NCBI GenBank assembly: GCA_022600955.1
Contig: JAHZJK010000002.1
Span: 24,994-88,993 of the forward strand
Direction: 5' to 3'
DNA length: 64,000 nucleotides
From: Gammaproteobacteria bacterium
GTDB taxonomy: Bacteria; Pseudomonadota; Gammaproteobacteria; Steroidobacterales; Woeseiaceae
The notes under the pieces: model-generated
Databases searched by the model: none
The model's input: the letters and a program-made list of their open reading frames with translations, nothing else
What the model was told of the DNA's origin: nothing
Shown here: positions 48,370 through 56,501 of the stretch, one piece after another
Layout of the letters: every line of letters starts with the position of its first letter
Position numbering within the stretch: position 1 is the first letter of the stretch
Made by a program: the position numbers and the translations under genes

Positions 48370-49500
48370 TCAGAAGGGTACGTCATCATCGAATTCATTT
48401 CCTTTTGACGTGAATTCAGTATCATTCCAAGTAGCTTCGGAGCGCATCGAGTCCCGGTAGCGAACAGAGAACTGTTCAAACCTCTTCAGGACCGATCTGC
48501 GTGCCCAGATTTTCCTCTCGTCGTGCAAAACAATGTTTCTTCCGCCGGGATTCAGAGACGAAGAAAAGCGAAAACCATCGTACCCTGCTTGAAAAACCTG
48601 CTGTGCTATATACTGAGTGGGAACGTAATCAATGCTTGCTTCTCTCTGAGAGACCGGTAGTGAAAAGGCTCTATCGATATAAGGCAGTAATAACTTGGTT
48701 GTCTGTTGCCCGCGTACATCCGATGAGAACATGTCGGGAGCAAAGTTAACGGTAAAGTCAACTAGCCGAAGCGGCTCCATGACTTCAAACTCAGCAACCG
48801 AAGCTAGTTTTGTCAGATCTGGCCTGGTTTCTAGAATTGCGGTGGTTTCGTCTTCCGCACCATAGAAAACAGCTATGCCTGCGGGATTGGCCCTCCCTCC
48901 ATCCACAACCATTCTCCGAGGTGGCATACCCATTTCCTGGGGGTGGATTGGGGGTGTTGCAGGGTCAGTTACCCAAACATCACGCATGGGAGAATTTGCG
49001 AGCCTACAGCGAAATAGCAAAATACCCTTTGGTATATCTGATTCGATCACAGGCAACATTTCTTCCAAGAAAACTGAGAGGCTGGTGCTAGTGACGAAAC
49101 GCTTTTGATGCTTTATCTCTTCTTCAAAGCCCGACCATATGTCCAACGAAACGTCTTTCAGAAGATCAGTGTTTTCCCAGTGTGCGGACTCGCTTGTTTT
49201 GTTTCCGCTCAGATTGAAAATCTTGTCTATCGCTTCAAAACACAGGCGGTTGGAATTCGCATGCGGAAATATTCCCCAATCTTCAACAAGTAGGTCTTTG
49301 AGGTTTCTTGAATTCTCGAAAAACAATTCATCAAATGTATATTCCTCTAGAACGTGCTCGACTAAAGGTGCAATGTCAGATAGAAGGGAAACTTCGTCTG
49401 AACTCTCGTCGCAAAGGTCGCAAATGTTTGGCGAAACCCTTAATTGAAGAATTTCCTCTCGGTCTTTACCAAACAGACAGTCTAGACATACTTTGTTCAT
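48370..49500 (-). CDS. RES-domain protein with HEPN-associated N-terminal region
   Basis: 376 aa. The N-terminal part has two CxxC pairs (CLDCLFG, NICDLCDE) likely binding zinc, then a helical region as in HEPN-associated RES proteins. The RES domain occupies about 165-350: Arg in LLFRCRLANS, Glu in AEDETTAILETRPDL and Ser in GYDGFRFSSSLNPGGRNIVL, the residues that name it. RES toxins degrade NAD+ and normally pair with an upstream Xre antitoxin. None is present on either side: the neighbours are a lipoprotein gene and a HIT gene. The role may therefore be in defence or stress, with the control built into the N-terminal region. Confidence 0.82.
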   Translation of the reverse strand: MNKVCLDCLFGKDREEILQLRVSPNICDLCDESSDEVSLLSDIAPLVEHVLEEYTFDELFFENSRNLKDLLVEDWGIFPHANSNRLCFEAIDKIFNLSGNKTSESAHWENTDLLKDVSLDIWSGFEEEIKHQKRFVTSTSLSVFLEEMLPVIESDIPKGILLFRCRLANSPMRDVWVTDPATPPIHPQEMGMPPRRMVVDGGRANPAGIAVFYGAEDETTAILETRPDLTKLASVAEFEVMEPLRLVDFTVNFAPDMFSSDVRGQQTTKLLLPYIDRAFSLPVSQREASIDYVPTQYIAQQVFQAGYDGFRFSSSLNPGGRNIVLHDERKIWARRSVLKRFEQFSVRYRDSMRSEATWNDTEFTSKGNEFDDDVPF

Positions 49501-49621
49501 GCGCTCCCCGCAGTGTAATAATTCCTAACCATTAGCTTCGCATAAAAGCTGATTCGGCGGTTGCCAAAGAGTGGTTCTCAGATCCGCCGATTAGTCCGTC
49601 GCGGCAAAAAGCAGCCCGTCA

Positions 49622-49664
49622 CCTGTTCTGATGTAGAATGGCAGCTAATGACCCGAAGTGGTCC
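49622..49664 (+). repeat. Dispersed intergenic repeat, copy 1
   Basis: Contains TCTGATGTAGAATGGCAGC and TAATGACCCGAAGTGGTCC. Shares TCTGATGTAGAATG with copy 2. It lies just upstream of the HIT gene, which supports placing that start at 49699. Confidence 0.6.
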
Positions 49665-49698
49665 TTCGCACAATCTGAGTTTTGATTTAGGAATCGAC

Positions 49699-50175
49699 AT
49701 GCATTTTCCGATGCCAGACGGTGATCCTTGCTTCTTCTGCGAGATTGCCAACGGCAACGCACATCAATGGCAAATCGTCGAAGAGTGCGAGTTGACTATG
49801 ACTTTGTTAAATGGGCGCCAATTTGAAATTGGTCAGTGTGTCATCATTCCGCGCCGTCACGCACCATCCATTCTTGATCTCGAGGAAACTGAAGAGGCCG
49901 CAGTTATGGCTGCCGCGAAACGATTGTCGCAAGCAATGGTCGATGCTTATTCCCCAGACGGTATCTTGGTATATCAGAACAACGGAATTGGCAGTGGTCA
50001 GGAGGTCCCGCATTTTCATCTCCATGTCGTTCCTCGACAATCTGAAAGTGATTGGGGCTTTGGTCCTCCGCATCTTGAACGACTGGAACGAGACGGGCGA
50101 TTGAAACACCAGGATCACTTGGTCGATACAGACGAGAAAAGGATGGCTGTTTCGGAGATTCGCAGACACTTGTAG
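49699..50175 (+). CDS. HIT family nucleotide-binding protein
   Basis: 158 aa. The histidine triad is PHFHLHVVP near 112-120; CFFCEIANGN at the N terminus and FEIGQCVIIPRRHAPSILDLEETE fit the HIT/Hint group. These proteins hydrolyse purine nucleotide phosphoramidates or dinucleoside polyphosphates. ATG 49699 is chosen because the conserved part begins there and TAGGA precedes it; the longer in-frame extension runs through repeat copy 1. Flanked by repeat copies 1 and 2. Confidence 0.85.
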   Translation: MHFPMPDGDPCFFCEIANGNAHQWQIVEECELTMTLLNGRQFEIGQCVIIPRRHAPSILDLEETEEAAVMAAAKRLSQAMVDAYSPDGILVYQNNGIGSGQEVPHFHLHVVPRQSESDWGFGPPHLERLERDGRLKHQDHLVDTDEKRMAVSEIRRHL

Positions 50176-50177
50176 AC

Positions 50178-50253
50178 GTCTGCCTCTGGCGGGAAACAGA
50201 AGTTGGCCTTGTCTGATGTAGAATGAATACCACTGACCCGCAGGGGCCGTTCA
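50178..50253 (+). repeat. Dispersed intergenic repeat, copy 2
   Basis: Starts GTCTGCCTCTGGCGGGAAACAG, has TCTGATGTAGAATG and ends in CACTGACCCGCAGGGGCCG. Between the HIT and TPR genes. Confidence 0.6.
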
Positions 50254-50287
50254 GTATCAACGCCAAATAATAAGCGAGCCATTCGTT

Positions 50288-52012
50288 ATGCGGTTTCTTG
50301 ATGAACTGAAAAAACGAAATGTAATCAGGGTAGCGGCGCTATACCTTGTGGTTTCCTGGCTCGTCCTGCAGGTTGCGGACCTGTTGTTCGATGCGTTCGA
50401 GGCACCCTCCTGGGCCATTCAACTACTCATTATTTTTTTGGTGCTTGGATTTCCTATTGCACTTTTGCTGTCCTGGGTTTTCGAAATCACCGAAGACGGC
50501 ATTGTTCGCGAGTCGGAACTGGACACGCGCTCTGTGCGACGCCTGAATGATCGGCGGGTATACATACTGATCGGCGTGGTGCTCGCGTTCGCCGTGGCGA
50601 TGTATGTTGCTACACGTTCTGTGGTAGATACGAAGCCAGACCAGAATACGATTGCCGTATTGCCCTTCATCAACATCAGTTCTGACCCTGACAACGAGTA
50701 TTTTTCCGATGGGCTTTCCGAAGAATTGCTAAACCTGCTTGCGGGTATTCCCGAACTCAGCGTGACCGCGCGAACTTCGTCGTTCTCTTTCAAGAACAAA
50801 GACATGGACCTGCCAACGATCGGCCGCATGTTGAATGTCGCACACGTATTGGAAGGCAGCGTTCGCAAGTCGGATCAGCAACTCAGAATTACAGCACAAT
50901 TGATCAATGTTAATAGCGGATTTCATATCTGGTCGCAAACATATGATCGCGAGTTGGTCGATGTCTTCGCCATTCAGGACGAAATAGCGGAGGCGGTCGT
51001 TGCCGCATTGCGCGTCTCCATATTAGGGGAACCTCCTCGTGCGCGAGTGACGCAGACAGAAGCATTTACGGCGTTCCTGAACGCACTGCACTTCTACAAA
51101 CAGCGGACAAAGCAGGGTTACGAAAAAGCTGTTGTATACGCCAGGCAGGCAGTGGCCATCGATGCTAACTACGCACCCGCCTGGAACCTGCTAAGCGCGA
51201 CTTATTCGAATCAGGCTTTGCGACGGGACATACCGTACGACGCGGGGCACGAGATGGCGATGGATGCAGTGGAAAAGGCGCTCGAAATCGACCCCAATTA
51301 CTCTTTCGCCTTGTCAGCTCGCGCGTGGATCGCGATGAACTATGAACGCGACTACGCTGCTTCCGCGGCCTTGTTTCGGCGCGCGGTGAAACTGGATCCG
51401 TACAATCCTGTCATTCTTGGTAACCGGGCCATTCTTGCGAACCGGATTGGGCGCACTGATGAGGCCATAGCGATTCTGCAGCAAAGCCTGGCGCTCGACC
51501 CGGTCTCAACAACCAGCCACACCAATATGTCGGACCTGCTGAGCCGTGCGAACCGACCGAATGCGGCAATTGACTCGGCGATCAAATCGATAGAGCTCGC
51601 GCCGGAGGCTCCCATCGGTTACATCAATCTGGCAGCGGCCTACATCCTCGCCGAACAGCCCGATAAGGCGATAAGCGAAGTGAACAAAGTTGACTGGCCG
51701 CTGTATCAGCTTGTGATTCATGCGCTTGCCTACGGCGATCTCGGTAAGTCCGCCGAGTCCGAGGCCGCGCTCAGCCATGTAACTGAGCGCTACGCACAGA
51801 CAAATGCATTTCAGATTGCGCTCGTGCACGCGTGGCGTGGCGATGTCGATACGGCGTTTCAATGGCTGGATCGCGCAGTGGATGACGGCCAGCCGACAAA
51901 CGGTATCCGCAACGAACCGTTTCTGAATCGCCTTCATGATGATCCGCGCTGGGAGCCACTGCTCAGAAGGCTTGGGCTTTCTGACGAGCAGGTGGCTGCG
52001 GTTCGTTTCTAG
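50288..52012 (+). CDS. Membrane protein with TolB-like domain and TPR repeats
   Basis: 574 aa. Two or three N-terminal helices: residues 17-36, about 44-64 and 95-115 (RRVYILIGVVLAFAVAMYVA). After them IAVLPFINISSDPDNEYFSDGLSEELLNLLA marks the TolB/FlgO-like domain common in adenylate-cyclase- and CadC-type proteins, then about eight TPR-like units (for example GYEKAVVYARQAVAIDANYAPAWNLLSA, AAIDSAIKSIELAPEAPIGYINLA). No cyclase domain and no DNA-binding domain is present, so this is the sensor/TPR half alone. Flanked upstream by a repeat copy. Confidence 0.85.
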   Translation: MRFLDELKKRNVIRVAALYLVVSWLVLQVADLLFDAFEAPSWAIQLLIIFLVLGFPIALLLSWVFEITEDGIVRESELDTRSVRRLNDRRVYILIGVVLAFAVAMYVATRSVVDTKPDQNTIAVLPFINISSDPDNEYFSDGLSEELLNLLAGIPELSVTARTSSFSFKNKDMDLPTIGRMLNVAHVLEGSVRKSDQQLRITAQLINVNSGFHIWSQTYDRELVDVFAIQDEIAEAVVAALRVSILGEPPRARVTQTEAFTAFLNALHFYKQRTKQGYEKAVVYARQAVAIDANYAPAWNLLSATYSNQALRRDIPYDAGHEMAMDAVEKALEIDPNYSFALSARAWIAMNYERDYAASAALFRRAVKLDPYNPVILGNRAILANRIGRTDEAIAILQQSLALDPVSTTSHTNMSDLLSRANRPNAAIDSAIKSIELAPEAPIGYINLAAAYILAEQPDKAISEVNKVDWPLYQLVIHALAYGDLGKSAESEAALSHVTERYAQTNAFQIALVHAWRGDVDTAFQWLDRAVDDGQPTNGIRNEPFLNRLHDDPRWEPLLRRLGLSDEQVAAVRF

Positions 52013-52109
52013 GGTGCTTCGTGAACGACACTTAGTAAGAAACGCATACATAGCAGACACTCGGCACTGGCTCACTCTCGTCAATTCCTCCCATTGAACC
52101 TGATAGATT

Positions 52110-52523
52110 ATGCAACTAGAAACGTACGTCACCCACGTGTATGCCTTGTATCTTTCGTGGTATACGCGTCGTCCTGGCGAAGCGAATTTCGCCGAAGAAT
52201 CTGCTCACGGAATGGCGTTGGTTACAGTTGGCGTTCCGGTCATACCCTTAATTCTCTTGTGTGCGTTGTACATTGATATGGCTACTGGGTTAGGGGCACC
52301 ACGGGCGGCCAACCTTGTGCTGGGATTGGGCGTGGCGATTGTCTCAAGCAAGTGGCTGGACAAAATTATTCGAAAGCGGCAGAACCAGATCAAGAATATG
52401 GTCTCGACGATCAGAACGTCGTCGCCGAAAGGACCATTGTTGGCGTTGGGTAAGGGCGTAAGTCTTCTCGTTGTTCAATTAGTTCTGGTGGTCATTGTCG
52501 TGATTTTCATAGTTGGGAAGTAG
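52110..52523 (+). CDS. Small hypothetical membrane protein
   Basis: 137 aa with a hydrophobic segment at about 36-56 (LVTVGVPVIPLILLCALYIDM) and another at the C terminus (LLVVQLVLVVIVVIFIVG). Lys/Arg-rich centre KIIRKRQNQIKNM. No family recognised. Between the TPR gene and repeat copy 3. Confidence 0.65.
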   Translation: MQLETYVTHVYALYLSWYTRRPGEANFAEESAHGMALVTVGVPVIPLILLCALYIDMATGLGAPRAANLVLGLGVAIVSSKWLDKIIRKRQNQIKNMVSTIRTSSPKGPLLALGKGVSLLVVQLVLVVIVVIFIVGK

Positions 52524-52540
52524 GTGGGATTTAGTTGATT

Positions 52541-52657
52541 GTCTGCTTTCGGCCGGAAGGACCCGCTCGAACAATAGCCTGTGAACGTCTGCTATCGGTG
52601 AAAGCAGCTGCTCGAGTGATATAGTCTGACCGACTGCTACTGACCCAAAGCGGACTG
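52541..52657 (+). repeat. Dispersed intergenic repeat, copy 3 (compound)
   Basis: Begins GTCTGCTTTCGGCCGGAAGG and contains CGTCTGCTATCGGTGAAAGC, then CTACTGACCCAAAGCGGAC at the right. Longer than the other copies (117 bp), as though two units were fused. Lies directly before the secreted-protein gene at 52674. Confidence 0.65.
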
Positions 52658-52673
52658 TGGAGATTACAACCAA

Positions 52674-53063
52674 ATGAGAAGGTTTTTCGCAATATTGCTG
52701 CTGCTGATTTGTCCGTTAGCATTGGCAGAGGACGGTCTTACTATTCAGTTGATAATCACTGAGCAGGCCGATGGGTCCGACAGAAAACAGAGCTATACTA
52801 ATGCGATTCTTATGCGTCTCAACGAAGAGGTTTCCTTTGATTTTGCTGACAAGTATGTTTTCAAAGTCGCTTCTCGACAGGTTAGCAGCACGAAAGTGAG
52901 CTTGGTCGTTACACTCAAGGACGTGATTGATGGCAAGCCATACTATGTCGGTGCGCACCCGGTCGATTTAGAAATCGGCGATCAAACTGAGTTCCGGTTA
53001 CAGAACTACGAAACAAGTTACACGCTGAATTTGGATACGTCCTTCGGCAAAATTCCCGAGTAG
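52674..53063 (+). CDS. Exported hypothetical protein
   Basis: 129 aa. Signal peptide MRRFFAILLLLICPLALA; the mature part is beta-rich (DGLTIQLIITEQADG, KVSLVVTLKDVIDGKPYYVGAHPVDLE) and free of Cys. No family recognised. It sits alone between repeat copies 3 and 4. Confidence 0.65.
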   Translation: MRRFFAILLLLICPLALAEDGLTIQLIITEQADGSDRKQSYTNAILMRLNEEVSFDFADKYVFKVASRQVSSTKVSLVVTLKDVIDGKPYYVGAHPVDLEIGDQTEFRLQNYETSYTLNLDTSFGKIPE

Positions 53064-53089
53064 TTGTCAGGGATTATTGGTGTTTCAGC

Positions 53090-53160
53090 TTCTGCTTGTG
53101 GCCGTAAGCAGAAAGTAAGTAATCGTCTGCTATTATTTCAGCTACTGACCTATTGCAGCC
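53090..53160 (+). repeat. Dispersed intergenic repeat, copy 4
   Basis: Left hairpin: arms TTCTGCTT (53090-53097) and AAGCAGAA (53106-53113), exact complements. Right block 53124-53150, 27 nt, matches copies 5 and 6 with at most a couple of differences; it begins CGTCTGCTATTATTTCAGC. Confidence 0.75.
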
Positions 53161-53313
53161 GTTGAACCTTGCAGCAAAAAACGCGTTGCGCCACCGAGTT
53201 AATTGATTTGAAGTCCCTATTTGCCGCATAACGGAAACGAGTCAATGCCGATTCCCAAAAATGGTCGTTGGGGTAATATCTGAATTTCAGGCCCATAAAG
53301 TAGGGGAAAAGAA

Positions 53314-53877
53314 GTGCGTACATTAATTCCGTTTCTCGTTCTCACGTTGTTTGGCGTGCTTTGCATTTGGCAGACTTCGGCTGCGCAAGACCAACTTGCC
53401 GGCCGGGACATTGGCTTGGTGATTAGCGACTATGTAAACAAAGCTAAGAAGTGCGAAAAGACCGGAAACTCAGAATGTTCAGCAGCGTGTGTTGAAGCCA
53501 TCAACCTCGTGCAAAACGGGCCATCACCCGAGCTCGAGAAAGCCGCCGAATCATGTAATGCTGGGTTTGCCGTAATTGAAGCGGAAAGAGAGAAGAAAAT
53601 TGCCGAACCGGCGCTGCGAGATGGATACGCGTGGATGCCAGATATTGAAGCTACTGTAATTCGCGCCCGGGGGGCGCCATTTCAAATCGAGGGCCGCGAT
53701 CATGATTGGGGCAAATATTGTACTTGGCGCGTCGAATTTGCCGGGGCCGCGAATGATGAAACATCCAAATCATTGATTCGATCACCGGGAACGAAAGTAA
53801 TACTAAGGCATGTTCAGTACCCAACATCGAGAGCTGGAACTTTGAGTTGCTTTATCGGGGGTATCGAGGCGAAGTAG
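53314..53877 (+). CDS. Exported hypothetical protein with paired cysteines
   Basis: 187 aa, GTG start with AGGGG upstream. Signal peptide near RTLIPFLVLTLFGVLCIWQTSAA. Mature Cys residues (KKCEKTGNSECSAACVEA, ESCNAGF, KYCTW, LSCFIGG) suggest disulfides. Helical first half and beta-rich second half. No family recognised. It lies between repeat copies 4 and 5 with a 150 bp leader. Confidence 0.65.
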   Translation: MRTLIPFLVLTLFGVLCIWQTSAAQDQLAGRDIGLVISDYVNKAKKCEKTGNSECSAACVEAINLVQNGPSPELEKAAESCNAGFAVIEAEREKKIAEPALRDGYAWMPDIEATVIRARGAPFQIEGRDHDWGKYCTWRVEFAGAANDETSKSLIRSPGTKVILRHVQYPTSRAGTLSCFIGGIEAK

Positions 53878-53955
53878 ATAGCAATACGCAGCATTCAAGT
53901 GCACGGCGTTTCAATCGACTTCTATTGGCGGGATGGTCTGACCTTTTAGTGCCAA

Positions 53956-54028
53956 TGGCCGCTTCTGGCCGAAACCAGAAATGAAATGATCGTCTGCTAT
54001 TATTTCAGCTACTGACTCAAAGCAGACG
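53956..54028 (+). repeat. Dispersed intergenic repeat, copy 5
   Basis: GGCCGCTTCTGGCCGAAACC left, block 53991-54017 right. CGTCTGCT (53991-53998) is an exact complement of AGCAGACG (54021-54028), so the right part is itself a hairpin. Confidence 0.75.
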
Positions 54029-54101
54029 CGTGTAATTTCCTTGGAGCTGCTTCGTATTACGTGTATGAACTAATTGTTGCAGATTGGACAAGGTAAGAAG
54101 A

Positions 54102-54752
54102 TTGGATAAATCAGAGAGATTCTGGGATAAAGCGTCGAAGAACTATGACACCACAGAAGATCGTTTTGAGGAAATTCATAGCAGGGTCAGAGACAAGACC
54201 AAGGTACACCTCAGCGCTACAGATGTCGTCTTAGACTATGGATGCGGGACGGGCACGAAGGTGTGTGAACTAGCCGGTTTCGTGAGCGAGGTTCTCGGTA
54301 TCGACATATCAGCCGATATGATCGAGCTTGCTAAAGCAAAAGGCGCTACCCATGCGTTGAAGAACGTATGCTTTAAACAATCAACAATCTTCGACGAAAC
54401 GCTGAAAGATGCATCATTTGATGTGGTTATGGCATTCAATATGCTCCACACAGTTCCTAGCCCTGAATCGGTTGTCAAAAGAATTCACGAGGTGTTGAAG
54501 CCAGGGGGGCTCTTTATCTCAGTAACGCCCTGCATGGCAGAAAAGAAGTCCTTTTTCGTTAGTCTCCAGATCGGCATTTTTCGCCTTCTATCGAAAATAG
54601 GATTGGTCCCCATTTCGTTTGAGTTCTATGGAAGCTCCGATGTAGACGGCCTTGTCGGTTCAAAGGGCTTTCAGACAATTGAATCGGAGAGCATCTTCGC
54701 AGGTGCAACCAGCTACTTTGTTGTGGTGAAAAAGGCTGGTGAACTCGCGTGA
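54102..54752 (+). CDS. Class I SAM-dependent methyltransferase
   Basis: 216 aa from TTG 54102 (AAGG 8 nt before it); TTG 54084 is an alternative, adding six codons. Rossmann motif I is VVLDYGCGTGTKVCEL, motif II VLGIDISADMIELAKAK, and motif IV FDVVMAFNMLHTVPSPESVV, followed by LKPGGLFISVTPC. Resembles UbiE/methyltransferase type 11. The substrate is unknown. No neighbour suggests a pathway. Between repeat copies 5 and 6. Confidence 0.85.
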   Translation: MDKSERFWDKASKNYDTTEDRFEEIHSRVRDKTKVHLSATDVVLDYGCGTGTKVCELAGFVSEVLGIDISADMIELAKAKGATHALKNVCFKQSTIFDETLKDASFDVVMAFNMLHTVPSPESVVKRIHEVLKPGGLFISVTPCMAEKKSFFVSLQIGIFRLLSKIGLVPISFEFYGSSDVDGLVGSKGFQTIESESIFAGATSYFVVVKKAGELA

Positions 54753-54767
54753 CTGCCGTGAGCTTGT

Positions 54768-54840
54768 TGGCCGCTTGTGGCCGGAAGCAGAAACTTGCAA
54801 GACGTCTGCTATTATTTCACCTACTGACCCATTGCGGAAG
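54768..54840 (+). repeat. Dispersed intergenic repeat, copy 6
   Basis: TGGCCGCTTGTGGCCGGAAG left, block 54803-54829 right, matching copy 4 with one change (CAGC to CACC). Lies between the methyltransferase and the SRPBCC gene. Confidence 0.75.
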
Positions 54841-54873
54841 GTTGTGCACAGTATGTATTCAGGAGTTCTTTGG

Positions 54874-55416
54874 ATGAAGTCGGTATTTAGTTTGGCAACA
54901 TTGTTGATCGCATCCTGCGCGACCGCATCTGACACTATCACTGCAGAACCAGATGGGAATTCTTACAACTACGTATCGCAGTACACTGTAGAGATAGATG
55001 CACCGGCTAAGACTGTTTGGTCACATCTGGTCGATATTCCCTCGTGGATGTATGAATTTGAGATGTCCTTAGTGTCAGGCACACCAAACGAAGAGGGTGA
55101 AGTTCGTCGACTTTACGAGGGGCAGGACTTTCTCACTCAGATTACAAAGACAATACCAGGCGACTTACTAGTTATCTCAAACCTGCCTACGACGTTTAAT
55201 GGAGAGACGTCGACAGGTGTTGCGGTAGTCACATTGAATGAGGTCAATGGAATAACCACCGTTAGGGTTGTAATGAGCCGCAGATATACGTGGAACGGCA
55301 CCGGCGATAACCCGCAAAAAACCGTGCGCGAGTCTCAGGACTTTGCCAACCGTACAAAGGCGATGTGGGAAATCAGATTCTTAGGAAGGTTGCGGGAACT
55401 AGCCGAATCTCAATGA
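54874..55416 (+). CDS. Exported SRPBCC/START-like protein
   Basis: 180 aa from ATG 54874, RBS AGGAG at 8 nt; other ATGs upstream (54853) overlap the leader. Signal peptide MKSVFSLATLLIASCATA. The mature domain YTVEIDAPAKTVWSHLVDIPSWMYEFEMS is the START/polyketide-cyclase-like SRPBCC opening, with a hydrophobic pocket expected to bind a lipid or aromatic ligand. Between repeat copies 6 and 7. Confidence 0.75.
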   Translation: MKSVFSLATLLIASCATASDTITAEPDGNSYNYVSQYTVEIDAPAKTVWSHLVDIPSWMYEFEMSLVSGTPNEEGEVRRLYEGQDFLTQITKTIPGDLLVISNLPTTFNGETSTGVAVVTLNEVNGITTVRVVMSRRYTWNGTGDNPQKTVRESQDFANRTKAMWEIRFLGRLRELAESQ

Positions 55417-55484
55417 CTGCTTCTGGCCGGAAGCAGACCCTCAGGTGCCGGTCAGTGAGTGACCGCTATTGGTGAATAGCAGAC
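55417..55484 (+). repeat. Dispersed intergenic repeat, copy 7
   Basis: Starts one base after the SRPBCC stop with a perfect hairpin CTGCTT-CTGGCCGG-AAGCAG (55417-55436), then GACCGCTATTGGTGAATAGC to 55480. The rest of the region up to 55613 is unexplained apart from AGACAGT-TG-ACTGTCT at 55539-55554. Confidence 0.65.
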
Positions 55485-55538
55485 ACAGCAATGGTTGGCA
55501 ACAAGACTCTCCAGTAGAGACGCGCACATAAGATTACA

Positions 55539-55554
55539 AGACAGTTGACTGTCT
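55539..55554. other. Perfect 16-bp palindrome
   Basis: AGACAGTTGACTGTCT, 7-bp arms around TG, in the roughly 200 bp between the last repeat copy and the TonB-like gene. It may be a weak hairpin or a regulator site; no gene uses it visibly. Confidence 0.3.
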
Positions 55555-55613
55555 GACCTTGGGGCAGTAGCGGTCGCTATATGGGCATTTGGTCTAAGAA
55601 TCCTGGGCTACTG

Positions 55614-56060
55614 CTACTTGAATTGGTGCTGTTGAGTACAGACGACAGCGACGGGCATACCTTGATCAGTAGCTGGCTGGAATATCCAATTCCCGACAGC
55701 CGTTTCAACCGCATCTGCGAACCGACGGGATGACGCACTTGAGAATCGAAGGGATATTACACGGAGAATCTCAATACTGGACGTCTTTCCTGTTTCGCCA
55801 ACTACGAATCGAACATTAACCGACCCAATAACTCCAGACATGCGGTCCCGTCCGGGATACTTCGGCAATCTGCCATCTAGCAAAATCGGGCCAGAATCAG
55901 TGATCGGGCTACAAGTGGAAAATTCAGCCCGCTTCGCCGTCCTGCCGGAAATGTCCGAATCATGATACAGCGGCTTGTTTTGGGCGCCTGTTGTACATGC
56001 AGAGACCGTCAAGACGCTCCCCAACAGAATCAGCACAAGTGCTCGAATCGAATTGAACAT
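55614..56060 (-). CDS. TonB C-terminal-domain lipoprotein
   Basis: 148 aa. Lipobox LLGSVLTVSACTTG. The C-terminal part LPKYPGRDRMSGVIGSVNVRFVVGETGKTSSIEILRV..AVETAVGNWIFQPA is the TonB C-terminal pattern (ypxxAxxxgxxGxvxvxfxvdxxG). There is no proline-rich linker or N-terminal anchor helix, so it does not look like a true energy transducer; it may be a lone TonB-like periplasmic protein. Transcribed toward the accessory repeats; last gene before tRNA-Ser. Confidence 0.8.
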   Translation of the reverse strand: MFNSIRALVLILLGSVLTVSACTTGAQNKPLYHDSDISGRTAKRAEFSTCSPITDSGPILLDGRLPKYPGRDRMSGVIGSVNVRFVVGETGKTSSIEILRVISLRFSSASSRRFADAVETAVGNWIFQPATDQGMPVAVVCTQQHQFK

Positions 56061-56162
56061 GTCAGCTAGTGTAATGAAATTTCGATACCTCCGTTAGCCG
56101 ATCGCCCCAGAACAGCCACAGAAGAATTAGCTCCGACACTAACAGCGGCTTTCACTAGAATC

Positions 56163-56182
56163 TGGCGGAGAGGGTGGGATTC
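56163..56182 (-). repeat. Duplicated 3' end of tRNA-Ser (attachment-site-like)
   Basis: These 20 bp are identical to 56308-56327, the last 20 bases of the tRNA-Ser(CGA) gene including CCA. Tandem copies of a tRNA 3' end are typical of integration sites used by tyrosine integrases. Only 145 bp separate the copies, so any element between them has been lost or never existed in this form. Confidence 0.65.
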
Positions 56183-56278
56183 AGCTTGCTCGCTTCGCGA
56201 GCGCCCTGCAAACATGCCGCTTTGCGGCTGCGTTTGTCGAACAGGGTTCCAATCCTCAACCCCCTCGGCAAAAATGCA

Positions 56279-56300
56279 AAAGGCCCCGAGCGGGGCCTTT
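56279..56300 (-). terminator. Rho-independent terminator of tRNA-Ser
   Basis: Stem AAAGGCCCCG / CGGGGCCTTT with a tight loop, read toward the left, followed by TTTTGCATTTTT. Lies 7 bp beyond the tRNA 3' end. Confidence 0.8.
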
Positions 56301-56307
56301 CTCATTT

Positions 56308-56398
<91 letters not shown>

Positions 56399-56415
56399 GT
56401 AGCAGTTGGGTCGAG

Positions 56416-56444
56416 ATATTGGTGAGCAAAATGAGGCTTGTCAA
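56416..56444 (-). promoter_or_regulatory. Promoter of tRNA-Ser
   Basis: Minus strand: -35 TTGACA (56439-56444), 17-bp spacer, -10 CAATAT (56416-56421). The expected start lies about 10 bp before the mature tRNA 5' end. Confidence 0.5.
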
Positions 56445-56501
56445 GTACACAAAAGCATTGCGCAAATGCGATAATCAGGACCAGTTTACAGGGGACTGAA
56501 T

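Noticed and set aside
48370..49500. Classical RES-Xre toxin-antitoxin pair
   Set aside because: No Xre/MbcA-like gene is adjacent on either strand; only the RES-domain protein is present.
48251..55484. Integron with attC sites
   Set aside because: Only one GTTRRRY-like string (GTTGAAC near 53161) occurs; the repeats lack paired RYYYAAC and GTTRRRY cores, and no integron integrase is present.
48251..55484. CRISPR array
   Set aside because: Repeats are separated by whole genes, vary in sequence, and no cas genes are present.
56183..56278. A second tRNA gene between the two copies of the tRNA-Ser end
   Set aside because: Hairpins are present (GCTCGC-GAA-GCGAGC and GCCGC-AAA-GCGGC) but no anticodon stem, T-arm or acceptor stem can be formed.
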